The position numbers and the translations under genes were made by a program. Below, one piece after another: positions 27,401 to 39,245 of a stretch of DNA of 64,000 nt. Positions within the stretch are counted from its first letter, which is position 1, and each line of letters begins with the position of its first letter. This stretch comes from Polyodon spathula (taxonomy: Eukaryota > Chordata > Actinopteri > Acipenseriformes > Polyodontidae), in NCBI RefSeq assembly GCF_017654505.1, contig NC_054552.1:31279013-31343012 (forward strand), read 5' to 3'. The notes under the pieces are model-generated. The model was not told the origin of the DNA, did no database searches, and was given only the letters and a program-made list of their open reading frames with translations.

Positions 27401-30400
27401 GTATACTGCAGGATTTTCCCCATAAAGTATCCCCCCCAGTCTGGTTACCCTTCTTGTAGACTTCTTGGGCATTTCAATTTGCCGTAAACTCTGAGATGCA
27501 TCACTCATGCTTCGATGACGAGTCAGCATACCACTCCTAAAAAAATAAATGAAATAGTAAAGGTGGTTTTTCACACACATTTAAAAGGGTACACACACAC
27601 ACTGACAAATATCTATTCTACAGAACACATATCTGCAAGTTCAGATGAAGGTGTAATATTTAAACAAAACAAATACCCAGGCCACACTGTAGATACACCT
27701 TTGGCTACACAGTTTCCATGTTCTGCACTTTAGTCCACTTTCTTGGGGGCAGTCTCACCTTTTTTTCTCTGCTGATCTGGTGCGCAGGTCTTCAAGACAT
27801 CCCCCCCCAGCTGAGGATGTACTGGGGGCTGCAGAAAGCTGTGAAGCAGCTGGAGAGTTGCTCTCCTGTGTCATTGACTCGTCGCTAAAGAAATCTGAAG
27901 GAAGAAGTGCAGCCAACTTTTCAGGCAGCTGTGTGCCCAGACTGGAGTACATATCCCCAAGGATCGTTGGAACAGTGTTGAGGTACCTGCAAAAGAAAAA
28001 TAATTCTTGCCTGTTAAGGTTTTAGTTCCTTCTGGATGGTACAATCACACAGATATGTATTACTACTCTTATCTAGGGTATATTTAGTTTACATACAGGC
28101 CATGCAGCGTTACAAGCCTACACAACTTTAACCAACACTTCCAAATATATGCATACATGTAAATTAAACGGTTAAAGACTTACACTATAAGGATCTCTTC
28201 TTCAAGGAACTTAGTGAGGTAAGAAGGGTCTTTAGTCAAGGAGAGAATGCGCAGCATATCTGTAATCTGGATTTACAGAAAAAAACAGAATACTAAAGAA
28301 CCAGCCAAGTTAAAATAGAGGTCAGCCAGTTAAAGACTTAGTTAAAGTCTACAAACAATGCAATTTCCTCTCTGAAAAGCAAAAAGTGTGAAATACTCAT
28401 TCTTCTACTTCTCTCGTCAGCCACAAGGTGTCAGTTATGACCCAGTTTTTACTAACTGAAGTAACTAAAGATCGAGATAAAGTAGAAATCTAACTGGCAC
28501 CGTAGGTAGTATGGATTTATAGAACAAACACATTTGCGCATTTGGTTTAAAATTTCACATAAAAACATAGCAGCACTGTATGTGTAATATAAATAAAAGC
28601 AAAATGGCAATGCAGCGGTCAATTCACCTGCATTTTTACAGATGAACTTATTAAAGTTATTTAAATGTGTTACTATGTTTCATTACTGTAATACAGACAG
28701 TAAAAGAAACTTTCTTCAGTTTTACTTGCCTCCTCTACCAGTTGTTCCAGGCGGTCCGTGTCAGTCTGAACAGAAGGGCACTGGAGACACATCTCCAACC
28801 GCAGCACAACCTGCAGCTGACACCTGGGCAGTAACCACAATACAAGCATTACATCTTCAATCATGAAGTCCAAAAGGAAACCGTCCTTATTTACTTCAGG
28901 TAAACCATTTTTGTCCATGCTGACCACCAGTTTTGCATCACCTTGCATGTCAGTTTCTTGAAATAACTGACCGGTATTAGTAATTCATGTTTTTTGTTTC
29001 ATCAGTCTTTTTGGTATTGCAATGGAACCATCAAGGGAATCCATGTCCACAGGAAGACCCACATAAGTAGTGTCATTAAAAGGCTCACAAGCAGTGTCAT
29101 TAAAATTTAAAAAAAAAAAATTAAAATGCAATCTGTCTGGAATGTTTAAGCTGGTGTTTGTATTTTCTCTTAACTTGGTGTATCATAACACAACACATCT
29201 GCGTTAATGTGTTCAAATAAACTGTTACAAATAATTTATCTATAACCAATCAGCACTCAATATTGTTCAATGAAAAAATACTAAAACACAAACTAGAATT
29301 CAAAGACAAATGTCAATTTCTTTACAACAAAGTAAAAACATTTATTTTGGTATTTCTTCAAATAATTGAGAATGTTCTTATATTTGTTATGAAAATAAAT
29401 ACAATTTAAAATACAGCACAAACAAATTACAAGCCCTAGATACTCACTCGCGAACCTTTGCTTCATTGTCTTGTGCGTTTGCATACTGCTGTCTGATCAA
29501 TTTACTGGACTTAACAAGGTTTTCCTGCACAAATTGGGCACAATTCACCTGCAACAGAGATGGATGAAATATTGATTTTTTTTGCTATGTATCATAAATG
29601 GGCCTCTTGCTGCCTCAGTCACATCTCATCAGTTCAAAATAAGTATTAAATATTAAGCTGAAACTGCTTGCTATCCCACAATGTGTATAAATCTGACACC
29701 TGGTCATTTTCTTGTCCATTAATGAAATGAATTATTTTTGGATCTGACATCAAACCATGTCCTTTACAGCTTTATAATAAGAATATGTTTTATGCCATCA
29801 TTTTCAAGTATTTCATTTGCTGTAACTTACTTCTGCATCTCATAGGACCTCACATAAATACAAGACATTCTCAGCATGATAAATATAATTATTAAATAAA
29901 ATGAGAAGCGCAGCAAGGAGGAATATTAAGTGTTCCATTCAAAAGGCTATCAAATAAAGCCCCTGCATTCCCATTAATGGCATTTAGAGGTTTGAGGGGA
30001 GAGTTCTTGATAAGAACCTTTCCCACACACTCAAAGCTGTAATCAACATCCTTCCGATAAAACAAACATTTTCAGCTTACCTCCAGTTCTTGATTGTCTG
30101 CTGATTTCAGAAATGTTTTAATGAGAATAAGGAAGCTCTGGACTTGTGTAACCAGAGAGGAGTCTCGTTCGGTCACAGCCTTCTGGTAACTCTCCTTAAG
30201 ATGGGACAGAAGCTCCTCTTCACTTTTAAAATCTAAGAACGACAACACAAAAACCTAATTGCAAAATCTCAAGAGAGGAAGTTAATTTATTTTTCTTATC
30301 TCAACTCGACATAAATGAGGAGGCAGAACAGGTGAGACTTACGTGTTGAATTGCCACCTGCCTTCCCTCCTTGCTTGTCTCCCGATCGCCTCTTTCCACG

Positions 30401-32825
30401 CTTGACAGGTCCCCTCTCGCTGGGCTGAGGTTCGTCTGGCTGACTCTTCTGTGCCTTCACATTGAGCCGGGCCACATTCAGCATCTGGAGGGAACGGCTC
30501 ATGGTCTTCATCTTCTGTCTTACTGGAGTACAGGGTCCGCCAGCTGGAAGGTAAGAAAAAATAATTGTGTTAAAAAAAAACACACACACACATAACAAAA
30601 GACTAAAATAGTAGTTGGCATTATATTACAATTCCTGAAAATCACATACCAAACTACTAATGATGGCACGGCAAAATGCAAACAAATTGTTCTTTACAAT
30701 ACCTGCAGAGATATGAACTTATGGCACTTGTGTGGGACTCAGTAAAGCAAAACTTGAGATGAGACTCTGTTATACTTACATCTTTTCTTGCCTTGCTGCT
30801 CTGAATCTAAGCTAGCTGCTCCTTGGTATAGTTCAGACAAACAGATTGTTAGATCCTCCTCTGGGTTTGAGCTCTTTCCTTCATCCAGCTCACCCTCCTC
30901 AGGGGCAGCGTGCAGTAACCTGCCGACAGAAACACTTCTATCAGGTAACAACATTGTATCAGTCATTGTCATAGTAAAAAAAAAAAAAAGATACTCCCAC
31001 AAAATACAGTTACTGTTTCTCTTACTTGAACATTTACACAGATATTGTGCATATATCAAAATCTTGCATAGTACATGAAATACCTGATTGACTCCATCAA
31101 GTTGGAACTGAGTCCTGACTGATCAGACAGTGGGAACCAGCCCTCCACAAGAGCTGATGGCCCTGGGTGGGTCAAGGACAGCTCCTGCTGTGCCCAGTCA
31201 GGGATAGAAGGGTCTTCTACAAGAGTATGAGGGAAAAGAAAAAAAAATATCTAATAAAAATATACAAAAAACACAATACCACACTACTACTATCCCAAAG
31301 AGATGATAAAAGCAGTGTTATTTTGTTTTGCAGGACCCACTGAATAACTGTACTGCAGCACCTCACCTGTGCTGTTCTCTTGCTCGTCCTCTATGCAATC
31401 ATAAACATGGTTTAAGACACTAGAGACTATGTCGGGTAAGTCTGTGGAAAGTTCGTCGCTACCCTGGGACACCAACTCATTCAGCAAGAGGCCTCCATCA
31501 GATGTAGGTTCTGGGTAAAGTAGGGTGAGCAAAGCTGTGGTGGCAGAGAGTGGCGACAGGACCCCAGTGCAGGGAGGGAAACCTCCACTCACATCAATGC
31601 TAACAACCTGAAACAACCAAAAACAAACAGCAAATGAGTCAGTTGATTCTTTAAACCTATTTTATGTTCTCTTGATTAATGTACCTGTACTTTTAAATAC
31701 TTCCTTAAACTAAAAACATGTCTGATATTAAAACACCACACAGTTATATTTCTGCTGCCTCATGGAAACACTTTTTAAACAAATAAAACATTAACATTTA
31801 TAATTATCATAGGACAAAAAGAAAAAAAACAACTTCTTATTCTTATGTTAAGGACAAAAATTTAAATGATATACTGTAAAATAACCCACCATATGAAGAC
31901 CCTGCACAGCAAGCTCCTTTAAAAGTTGTTGAAATGAAATTTTTTCTTCATAACTCCCAGTGGTTTCCTTAGCCTGTTGAAGCACCCAGGTGTCAGTTCT
32001 CATCGCCCTGGGTTTCAGGCAGCTCCAGTCTATAAGGGCTTCTTTCAATGTTACATTAACCGGGTTGGGCAAAGCGCTCTGTCTTGTGGACATGGACTCC
32101 AGGGAAATGCTGCAAATTATCATGTCTGCCACAAAAATATTAACCAAAGGAAAAGAAAATCATTATCTGGCCAGTGCCTAATTAGAATATGAATTTGTTC
32201 AACTATGCCAAATTCAATGAACAAACATCTGCAGGGGAATTGTTTATGAATTTATCAATGGCAAAAACACAGCACTGAGTTTCATGGGCTTAAGCGTCTG
32301 CTCTCTGTCCAATATGCCTTTGTCAACTTTGAGGTGGGGTCTAATACCTAAATATGTTTTACCTTCTCCATAGCGCAGAAATCCATACTGCACAGGAAAA
32401 GCAGCACGGTAGATCCGCTCTGAAGACATCAGATAATTAATGCTGGAGTCAAAAGGGAACACTGCTTCTCTTACTCCATGCAGATGGATGGGAGAACCTC
32501 CAGTGAAAGGCCAGCACTGCATTGAAGGTGATACTCCCGCTCCTGCACCATCTCTGCCCAATAAGGATTGTCCAAGAATACCGTGAAAAGGCACTAAACT
32601 CCCGCCAGCCAGTCTCAACACCTCAGATAGAACTTCATACCCAGCATGATCTGTAGATTCCATTAGCTGTAGAAACAAACACACACAAAAAACTATTTAG
32701 TCCAGGTTTTTCCCCCATGAGGGATGTCTTTCTGCTACAATGAATCCCTTGCCCTTTTCCCCCCACAATGTGCTTATATTGCAAAACTGATTCTAGACAA
32801 GATTAACGTCAGAATGTATAAAATA

Positions 32826-32884
<59 letters not shown>

Positions 32885-33719
32885 TTTCAAAAAGTGTAAG
32901 CAATGGTGTCAAAACATGGGAGAATGAAGTTAAAATAAAGGTTTGTATTTTTAGATTGTATAACACAGTAGAAATGTAGTGCAGAGACAACAGTAAACCG
33001 TTTTAAACATCTGTTATGCGTCCTACCTTCCTGCACTCTGTAGTATCCAGCCAATGCAAAGCAACTTTATTCTGGAAAATCATCTCCTGGACAGCCCTGG
33101 GCAGGATGTCTTCTAAAACATCTTTATAGGGATCACTCGTGCTACCGGAGCACATGAACGCCTGAAGCTCTGCTGTGGAGTGCGGACACGCAGAGACGAG
33201 AAACACCACATTCTGGCTTTTCAGTGATGACTCGTCTTCTGCCAAAGCGAGGTTCGGTGGCACCTTGCTGCCAGGCAACTGCCCTCGCCTCCTGGGTCGC
33301 AGGGCTGGTTTGGTCGGGGAGGTGATGTCAGGCCTGTCCCACTGAAAATCCAGCAAAGTCTCTTTCAGTGCTGTTTGGATAACCTGCGCCTTGGGTGCCA
33401 ATAGTTTCCCCTTGTTCAAAGTCTCCCATGCCTGGTTTTCTTCAAATCTAGACCGACACTCCCCTTCGAAATCCTCGAAGTTCTTGGCTTTGAGCTCCCT
33501 AAAATCGGAAGCTCGGTATATTTTGCCCCTGGCTCCACGCGAGTTGTAGAATTTGTACCCCCATTTGACCTTTTCCAAACCAAACCTGCATCCAAAATAA
33601 CTGAGGATTTTCAAAACACCGTGTTCCAGGAGATTCGCCTGGGCAGAAACACCACCCAAGACAGCCCTGTCTCCAGAACTCGATGTGTCGATCAGAAACA
33701 CTAAATTACGAGAAACCAT
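21410..33719 (-). CDS. ticrr: Treslin / TICRR, replication origin firing factor (complete, 22 coding exons)
   Basis: Treslin is the metazoan Sld3-like protein. After CDK phosphorylation it binds TopBP1 and, with MTBP, loads CDC45 to fire origins. Exons in transcript order: 33719-33027, 32666-32363, 32125-31890, 31607-31367, 31216-31084, 30919-30780, 30543-30343, 30232-30081, 29548-29448, 28823-28730, 28266-28184, 27986-27759, 27536-27449, 27323-27245, 26909-26769, 26535-26445, 25757-25696, 25407-25258, 24958-24813, 24729-22188, 21833-21708, 21552-21410. They sum to 6174 bp, in frame, 2057 residues (human about 1910). The start is the first ATG of the exon ([17 protein letters not shown]). Recognisable blocks include [12 protein letters not shown] (about residue 130), [10 protein letters not shown] with [12 protein letters not shown] (about 590-620), the Sld3/Treslin domain (about 650-800), [10 protein letters not shown] (about 830), VRRNLFNQE (about 930), SETPLHKQ (about 980), [13 protein letters not shown] (about 1780) and a basic C-terminus TYSRKKLLS. 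One intron uses a GC donor. Confidence 0.97.
22188..24729 (-). CDS. ticrr: ticrr exon 20, 2.5-kb exon rich in TP/SP motifs
   Basis: This single exon encodes residues of about 1121-1968 of treslin. Its N-terminal third is low-complexity and basic, with recurring RTPxK, GTPRK, TPTR and SPxK motifs (for example [20 protein letters not shown]), which fit proline-directed CDK sites or SPxK-like DNA-binding motifs. It ends with the conserved [10 protein letters not shown] and [20 protein letters not shown] blocks. Open frames on the opposite strand (22991-23692, 23708-24202) are shadows of this exon. Confidence 0.95.
25985..26235. mobile_element. Possible LTR-like repeat fragment in ticrr intron
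   Basis: The stretch from TGTTGTATGTGCTCCG to AATAAAAGCTGAATCTG contains AATAAATCC and a CCTGCAGGGGGCG segment and differs in composition from the surrounding AT-rich intron. It could be a solo LTR or another dispersed repeat. I could not identify terminal repeats or a family. Confidence 0.25.
32827..32882. repeat. (TA)n microsatellite in ticrr intron 1
   Basis: About 28 TA units between ticrr exons 1 and 2. Confidence 0.93.
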
Positions 33720-34139
33720 CTTGCAATTAGTGTAATTTTTCAAAAATTAAAAAAAAAAGTTGTTCATTTGAAACAATCAAGACAGCCAGGCTACTTGTAT
33801 TTTTCTGTTTATAATCAATCACATAAATTTGTTTTGTTTGCTAAAAATGTACTTAAAAACAATAACATAGTTTTACCTCAAAATGCTATTCTAATTGTAT
33901 TAGTATAATATTATTTCATTACAGTATATGTTACAATGCGTGCTGCGATGCATAACAACTACCCCCCACTAAAAGATACATTATCGTAAACAGAGCATCA
34001 TTTCTAAAAAATGAATCGAAATCATTAATGTATATACATATTTATAACCGCCGTTTACTCGTATAACGGATGCATCTGTTTTACTCTAATTTTAGCTGCC
34101 AAAAGTAACACAAAAATAATTATTGTTTTCCTCGGACAA

Positions 34140-34370
34140 ACACTTCAGTGACCGCCATCTTTGGTTTTCTTCTTCGCTGCCTCAAACCCTTCGCGCTCAC
34201 CACTGGACTCTCTACCCCCATTGGCTGTAATCTAGGATCCCATTTCAATTGGATAAGAATCATATGTGCCAGCGGCTAATTCGGATTGGACACATTCCAC
34301 GGAAAGCGCGTCACGATTGGTACGCATGTGGTAAAGAAGTGCCGTTCCGCTGTCTGTGATTGGCTATGTC
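34140..34370 (-). promoter_or_regulatory. ticrr: ticrr promoter with five co-oriented CCAAT boxes
   Basis: On the ticrr strand, CCAAT boxes lie at plus positions 34220-34224, 34248-34252, 34285-34289, 34316-34320 and 34359-34363, spaced 28-43 bp and all in one orientation. Downstream, at 34152-34163, the ticrr strand reads CAAAGATGGCGG, a YY1-type motif common at transcription starts. A TTCGCGC E2F-like motif lies near 34190. The ATG is about 440 bp further on, so there may be a long leader or an unrecognised 5' exon. CCAAT arrays of this spacing are a known feature of NF-Y-driven cell-cycle promoters. The functional reading is inference. Confidence 0.6.
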
Positions 34371-34701
34371 AAATTTAACAGATATTTTTTAAAATTTAAA
34401 GAGGTCGAGTGGGACAGTCGTGGATACCTCCGTCCTGTTTACATTTTATTATTCTTTTCAATTACTATATACAGAATAAATAGTTTTAGTGTTTTACAAT
34501 AAACGCTTAAGATAACAACTAAGGTGTATATATTATTGCCTCGACAAGAATGCATTACTCTTATTTTTGTGTTTGTTTAAATGAACATATATAGTTAATT
34601 AGTTAATATAACAGGACAGACTGTTAATGCAACCTTCATTAATTATTTCCAAAGCATATGGCATTTAAAGTGTTTTAAAGCAATCTTGAATACAGCAAGT
34701 G

Positions 34702-34705
<4 letters not shown>

Positions 34706-34753
<48 letters not shown>

Positions 34754-34757
34754 TATA

Positions 34758-34801
<44 letters not shown>
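34706..34801. repeat. (TA)n then (CA)n microsatellite
   Basis: A compound dinucleotide repeat between the ticrr promoter and the furin 5' region. Confidence 0.93.
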
Positions 34802-34804
<3 letters not shown>

Positions 34805-35490
34805 GCAGTATATGATTGGTTTATTTAAACAGCCCACACGTGTGTTCATTAGGATAACCCCGAGTAGGGTTTCCACAATCACAGCGCGGTTCTCACTTGA
34901 ACGCGTGACGTGTACACGCCCCGATAAACCGCAGACCTACTAATGCAATTATTGAGTTCAGGTGGTGTAATTCTGGATTGCATCACTGAAGACAGACTTG
35001 CCTTGGGATAACGTGTTTGGGACTCTGTTCATGTTACACACACATACACAAAAAGCCGAGTGTTTCAGGAATATGGACAGAGAGTAAGGTTTGAAGGTAG
35101 GTAACTGTGCGAAGTAGTTGTGAGGATTGTTGATCTGTGAAATAAGTACGTTTATGCAAGTCCTACTGCTGAAATGTTCTGGCAACACTAAACCGTCAAC
35201 AGACCGAATCGTTTTTTTTTTTTTTTTTGTAATTAACTATGACATTTTAAATACAAATCTAATTTTTGTAACCTGCCTAAGCCTTGGTTGGTCAGAAAAT
35301 ATAGACCCTGAAAGAGGGGGAAAGGTAGTAACGCGTAACCTCCATTCTCAGATTCCTGGGAGATTTATAAAGAACTAATTATCCTTCACCAGTTATGCTT
35401 TGTAACCCTGATAAATGCTCTATCAATGAGGGGAGTCTTGGTTCATTTAGAATAGAATAAAACCCGGGACAATTCAAACACTTCAGGACG

Positions 35491-35504
35491 CCAGCAGGGG
35501 GCGC
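35491..35504 (+). promoter_or_regulatory. CTCF-type motif between ticrr and furin
   Basis: CCAGCAGGGGGCGC is a full match to the CTCF core consensus CCASYAGRKGGCRS. It sits between the divergent ticrr and furin promoters, about 1.2 kb from the ticrr CCAAT array and about 0.5 kb before the probable furin first exon. Confidence 0.5.
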
Positions 35505-35899
35505 GAGTGGAACACAGTTTAGCCGATCGTAATTTTAATGGGACTGGGGAAGAGGCGTGGCTAGACTTTTTGTTACGTGTCACTGGTACGCATTCCTGCA
35601 ATCCAGTTGACGTCGTTTCCTGTAGTTCGTGGACTGCTTGTTTATCCGCGTAGGTCTGTGTGTCACGCGTGGGGAGGAAGGTTTGTATTTTTTTTTTTTT
35701 TTTTTTTTTTAATTTTGCAAGTCCCGGAGCTCATCGGGGAGGAGGGGGTTAAAGTAAGCGGATGTGCCAGGAGGAATTCCGTGCACTCGTTGCGTTAAGG
35801 TCAGGGAAGAGAAGGGTGAACAAAAAATATAATCACTTGGAAGTTTTTTGGAAAACACAGGGAATATTTAAAAAGTTACAAAGCAATCTTTAGTACAAC

Positions 35900-36368
35900 A
35901 AGCGGGGACCGACATATCTGGCTCCTGGAGTTAGTATCGGATTGCATGCCGCTGATCATTGGACGGGGTGTTTGCTGAAGCACCGATAGCGGAGCGCGGA
36001 GAGCTGGGTTGCAGCTCAGACATGGCGCCGACGCTGCTGCCGCCTGCGAGGAGCAGCAGAGCGGTTTAAAACAGAGTCAAGACCTCTCTTCTAAGGGCTT
36101 TCACCCGGGACGAGTCAGGAAGGGACAGCAAGGAGCCCGGGCCGTGGATAGTGGACGCGAGATCTAGACTCTGTGTGGATTGCATTGCTAGAGAATGATT
36201 CCCACTGGGGACACCTAGAAGCGAGTCCCAGGAGGAATGTGAAAACGAGACAGACTGGCGGAACAGCGCACTGTTTCTTTGCTGGAGACACTCGCTACAT
36301 TACTCAATCGAAGCGAAGTAACGGGACTCTGAGGGGAGTACATCTCAAGAGTCGTGTTGGGCTGAAAG
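35900..36368 (+). other. furin: Probable furin 5' noncoding exon
   Basis: A GC-richer stretch, rising from about 35.93 kb, ends at a consensus donor (GCTGAAAG, then GTGAGTCC at 36369). The only in-frame furin start is in the exon at 42913, so this would be a noncoding first exon spliced over 6.4 kb. An alternative donor (CAGAGAG, then GTAAAA) at 36871 could mark a second leader exon. The transcription start position is a guess. The intervening 36.9-38.4 kb shows no recognised feature. Confidence 0.45.
36022..36069 (+). promoter_or_regulatory. Upstream ORF of 15 codons in the furin leader
   Basis: ATG in a strong context (G at -3, G at +4: GACATGG) opens a frame encoding MAPTLLPPARSSRAV and closes at TAA. 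If this exon is in the furin mRNA, the uORF could reduce initiation at the main ATG, which has only C at -3. A second short uORF begins near 36196. Confidence 0.4.
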
Positions 36369-38442
36369 GTGAGTCCGGGATGTGCTCTTGGTGTTACTAG
36401 TCCGGTGTTGTGTTCTCTGTATTTACGACAGCGTGTGGAGTTTTGATCGGTTAATTTGTTTGGGAGAACTTGCTTGTGACACGGATCTTCCTGGCTTTTC
36501 GGTTCAAGTTGTGAAATGCACACGTGTTTAAGTTGTAACCCACGTCAGACAGTCCCGGGTTCCTGGAAAGTTCTGCTCCCGGTAATGAAGGCGACGCTTC
36601 TGCTTGTGGTTTTGTGTGCGCAATCTCATGTGATGCTTTTGTGTGTGCGAGTCAGCGCCAGGCAGCAGTAGAGATCGAGGGAGATCATGCCCAGAACCAG
36701 TTTGCCAAGTACTAGTACTAGAAGATGTCGTTTTGCAACCAGGTGGAGTTCAGTCTGGACTTTCAAAGTGTAAACTTGAGAAAGTAGCTATCGTCGCTGC
36801 GTGCTATTTCAACTTTGGGGAATTGGACCGTTAAGAAGGACAGACTCCAGCAAAACAAAACCCCAGAGAGGTAAAACGCCATGAAATGGATGTCTTATTA
36901 CGTGTGTTAATTATTATTGTATACTTTGTTTACATATCGAGTTCTTTCCGGGACTTGAATACGGAACTGCTGTAGCTTGTATAAGTTATTCTAAAGCAAT
37001 TTACAGGGCATTATTGATGTATTATAATTAATGGAACGAAGTTCTAGATTTTTTTTCACTACCAAGACGGAGAGAGAGAGCTCCGTGTTTTGTGCAAATG
37101 CAGAAGTTGTGATTGTTCAACACGGGTGTGTTATTTTTAATGTTTTAAGAATGAAAGCCGGGTTACGATTTGAATAAAACCACACACGCACACATGTTGA
37201 GGTCTGGGAACGCAGGTACCTTATGTTCTGTCTATCGCCTTGTTTGCGAGCAGGTCGTGTTACTGTTGTGCAGATTTTTTGTTCGAGCCATAAAAGGTGA
37301 AATTCTCATTCTACCCAAGTTATACAATTGTGTAGGTAACTCGCCATTCGAGAAGGGGTCGAGTCTTGTACTTTCTCGTTTTCTCCTGAGTTTTATTAAT
37401 AAACATGAAGTTATGGTACTTAAATTCTACCTAAGATTGTTACTTGCGGTCTTTTAATCGTTTTGTCAAACAAATTCATCTGAAATATATGCTGCTGTTT
37501 GCGTTTAGTGAAAGTACACGCGCTTGGTATTTCAGAATCGCATTCATTTTCAATTGTGCAGCCTTGCTTGCGAGCCACAGTAAAGCCGAGCCGTGCATAC
37601 TGAATATTGGCTCTTATTATATAGAGCATGTGTTGCGTTGCGTGCGTTTTTTGGTGAAATTCTACAAGTGATCGTTCAGCTGGGATCGGTATTTGTGAAA
37701 TTGTAGAACGTATTTGAAGAGCGTCGTCTTTATTGTGATAAGATTCGTGGTGTAATCACGAGTGATATTAAATAAGAATAACCTATTGAAGGTCATCTCG
37801 CCTTTTTGTTTGGTTTTCATATGTCCCTGCTCCGGCATGTAGTCAATAGCTAAAATGGAAACAAGACCGCAAGCCAGTCTCCCAGGAATAAAACGCGGAT
37901 GTACAAATCAAACGTGGCGAGCTTCACAACACTAAGCAGGTTAAACTTGGAGGTAATCATTTGTATTTGTTTTTACTCCAAGGTTGGCAGCCTGTGGTTG
38001 AATCACTGGAATCCTGTTCTGCGGTTGTGAATAGGGTGTAAATAAGTTTGTCACAGTGTGATCGGAAATCGCAGGAATGTTTGTTTCCTTGCATTTAAGT
38101 TAGTGTTGTAGATTGTTCTGGTTGCTTGCATGCTCAATTCTACCAACTCACCCAGACAAATGAATGGGCTGATCGCTTTAAAGCAGATTAGCATTGTCCC
38201 TAATCCAGAAAAATAGGTTGTCTTGGCTAAGATCCAACTCTGTCACTGCATCCCACTAAATAATACTGTGCTTTTGTTAAAACTAAACGAGATTTATAGA
38301 GAGGTGAGAGTCTCTGTCTAGAGTGGAGGAGGAGGAGGGAGGTATTGACTGACTTCTCATTAGTACAGACTCACTCTCTCCAATGGCCTTTCTGATGGAC
38401 CCTGGGAAGGTCGGTTATTTCAGGAACAAGGCTTCAGAAACA

Positions 38443-39245
38443 TTTTGGTTTGATTTGACTATATAAAACCCTTTGCGCAAGATGAGCTGATTTATGTAAA
38501 TATTTGAATGTTTGTGGGACGCTGGCACAGAGCTACCTCTCATGGTGTGCAGTCCCAGACTGCTGTGTGCCTTCCTTGTCTGGATCTGCTAGACCAGGGC
38601 ACTTTCCTTTGGAGATACCCATATTCAATGCGAGCTCATTGTGTCAGTGCCTGTAGATAGAGCCCTCCACTATGGCTATCTAGAAGAGATGTTTTCTCAA
38701 CCCCTCAGTGTGTACTGCATGCTCCCTTCCTAATCCCGAGTCTCCTTTAATGCACTCTGCTTGTGTCCTGCGCCTGTCAATGCAAATGATAAACTAATGC
38801 TGATGGAGGAAGCTGGCTTACCCTTGCCTTATCTAATTTGTAGGTCTCATGGAGCCCCTTGGGGAATTCCGGTCTAGTTTGTCAAATAAGACTTTTATTG
38901 AGGGTCGTGTTGGTTATACAGCATCAAACAGACCGAGATATGTAACTGTGCATGAACTGGAGGACAGATTTCCCTCTGACTTAAACTATGACAATTTTTG
39001 TGTGTATAAAATATATATATATATATTGCCATCTAAGCATGGCCTAATGAGAAACCATACTGCCCTTGGTGTAAGTGTGTAAGTGCACACAGGAATTCTG
39101 TATGTATCTTATTAAAATATGAAGTGTAAAAAAAGTCTGGTTTTTAGTGTTTGGCATATTTCTGAAAATAATTTGCAGTGTGTTGTGAACCCCCTGTCCC
39201 CACAGCGGGGTGGGTAATGTTGACTTGAAAAGAGCTTTGATCCCT
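38443..39245 (+). repeat. Duplicated intronic block, copy 1
   Basis: Begins TTTTGGTTTGATTTGACT and continues through GCTGGCACAGAGCTA, CTATGGCTATCTAGAAGAG, GCCTGTCAATGCAAATG and GGAGCCCCTTGGGG to AAAAGAGCTTTG. The same ordered landmarks recur at 40093-40650 in direct orientation. Copy 1 has about 220 extra bases between ACAGATTT and the CCCCACAGCGGGG segment. Neither copy shows a coding frame. It may be a local duplication or two copies of an unrecognised dispersed repeat. Confidence 0.88.

Noticed and set aside
28251..28259. Acceptor ATTACAG just before ATATGCTGCG for ticrr exon 11
   Set aside because: It would require a phase-1 donor upstream that does not exist; the acceptor seven bases earlier gives the family-like ITDML and correct phase.
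33720..33743. Earlier start of treslin at 33743
   Set aside because: That position is TTG, not ATG; the first ATG is at 33719 and gives the expected N-terminus.
38849..39082. 77-codon frame in duplicated block copy 1
   Set aside because: The corresponding frame is broken in copy 2 and has no protein similarity.
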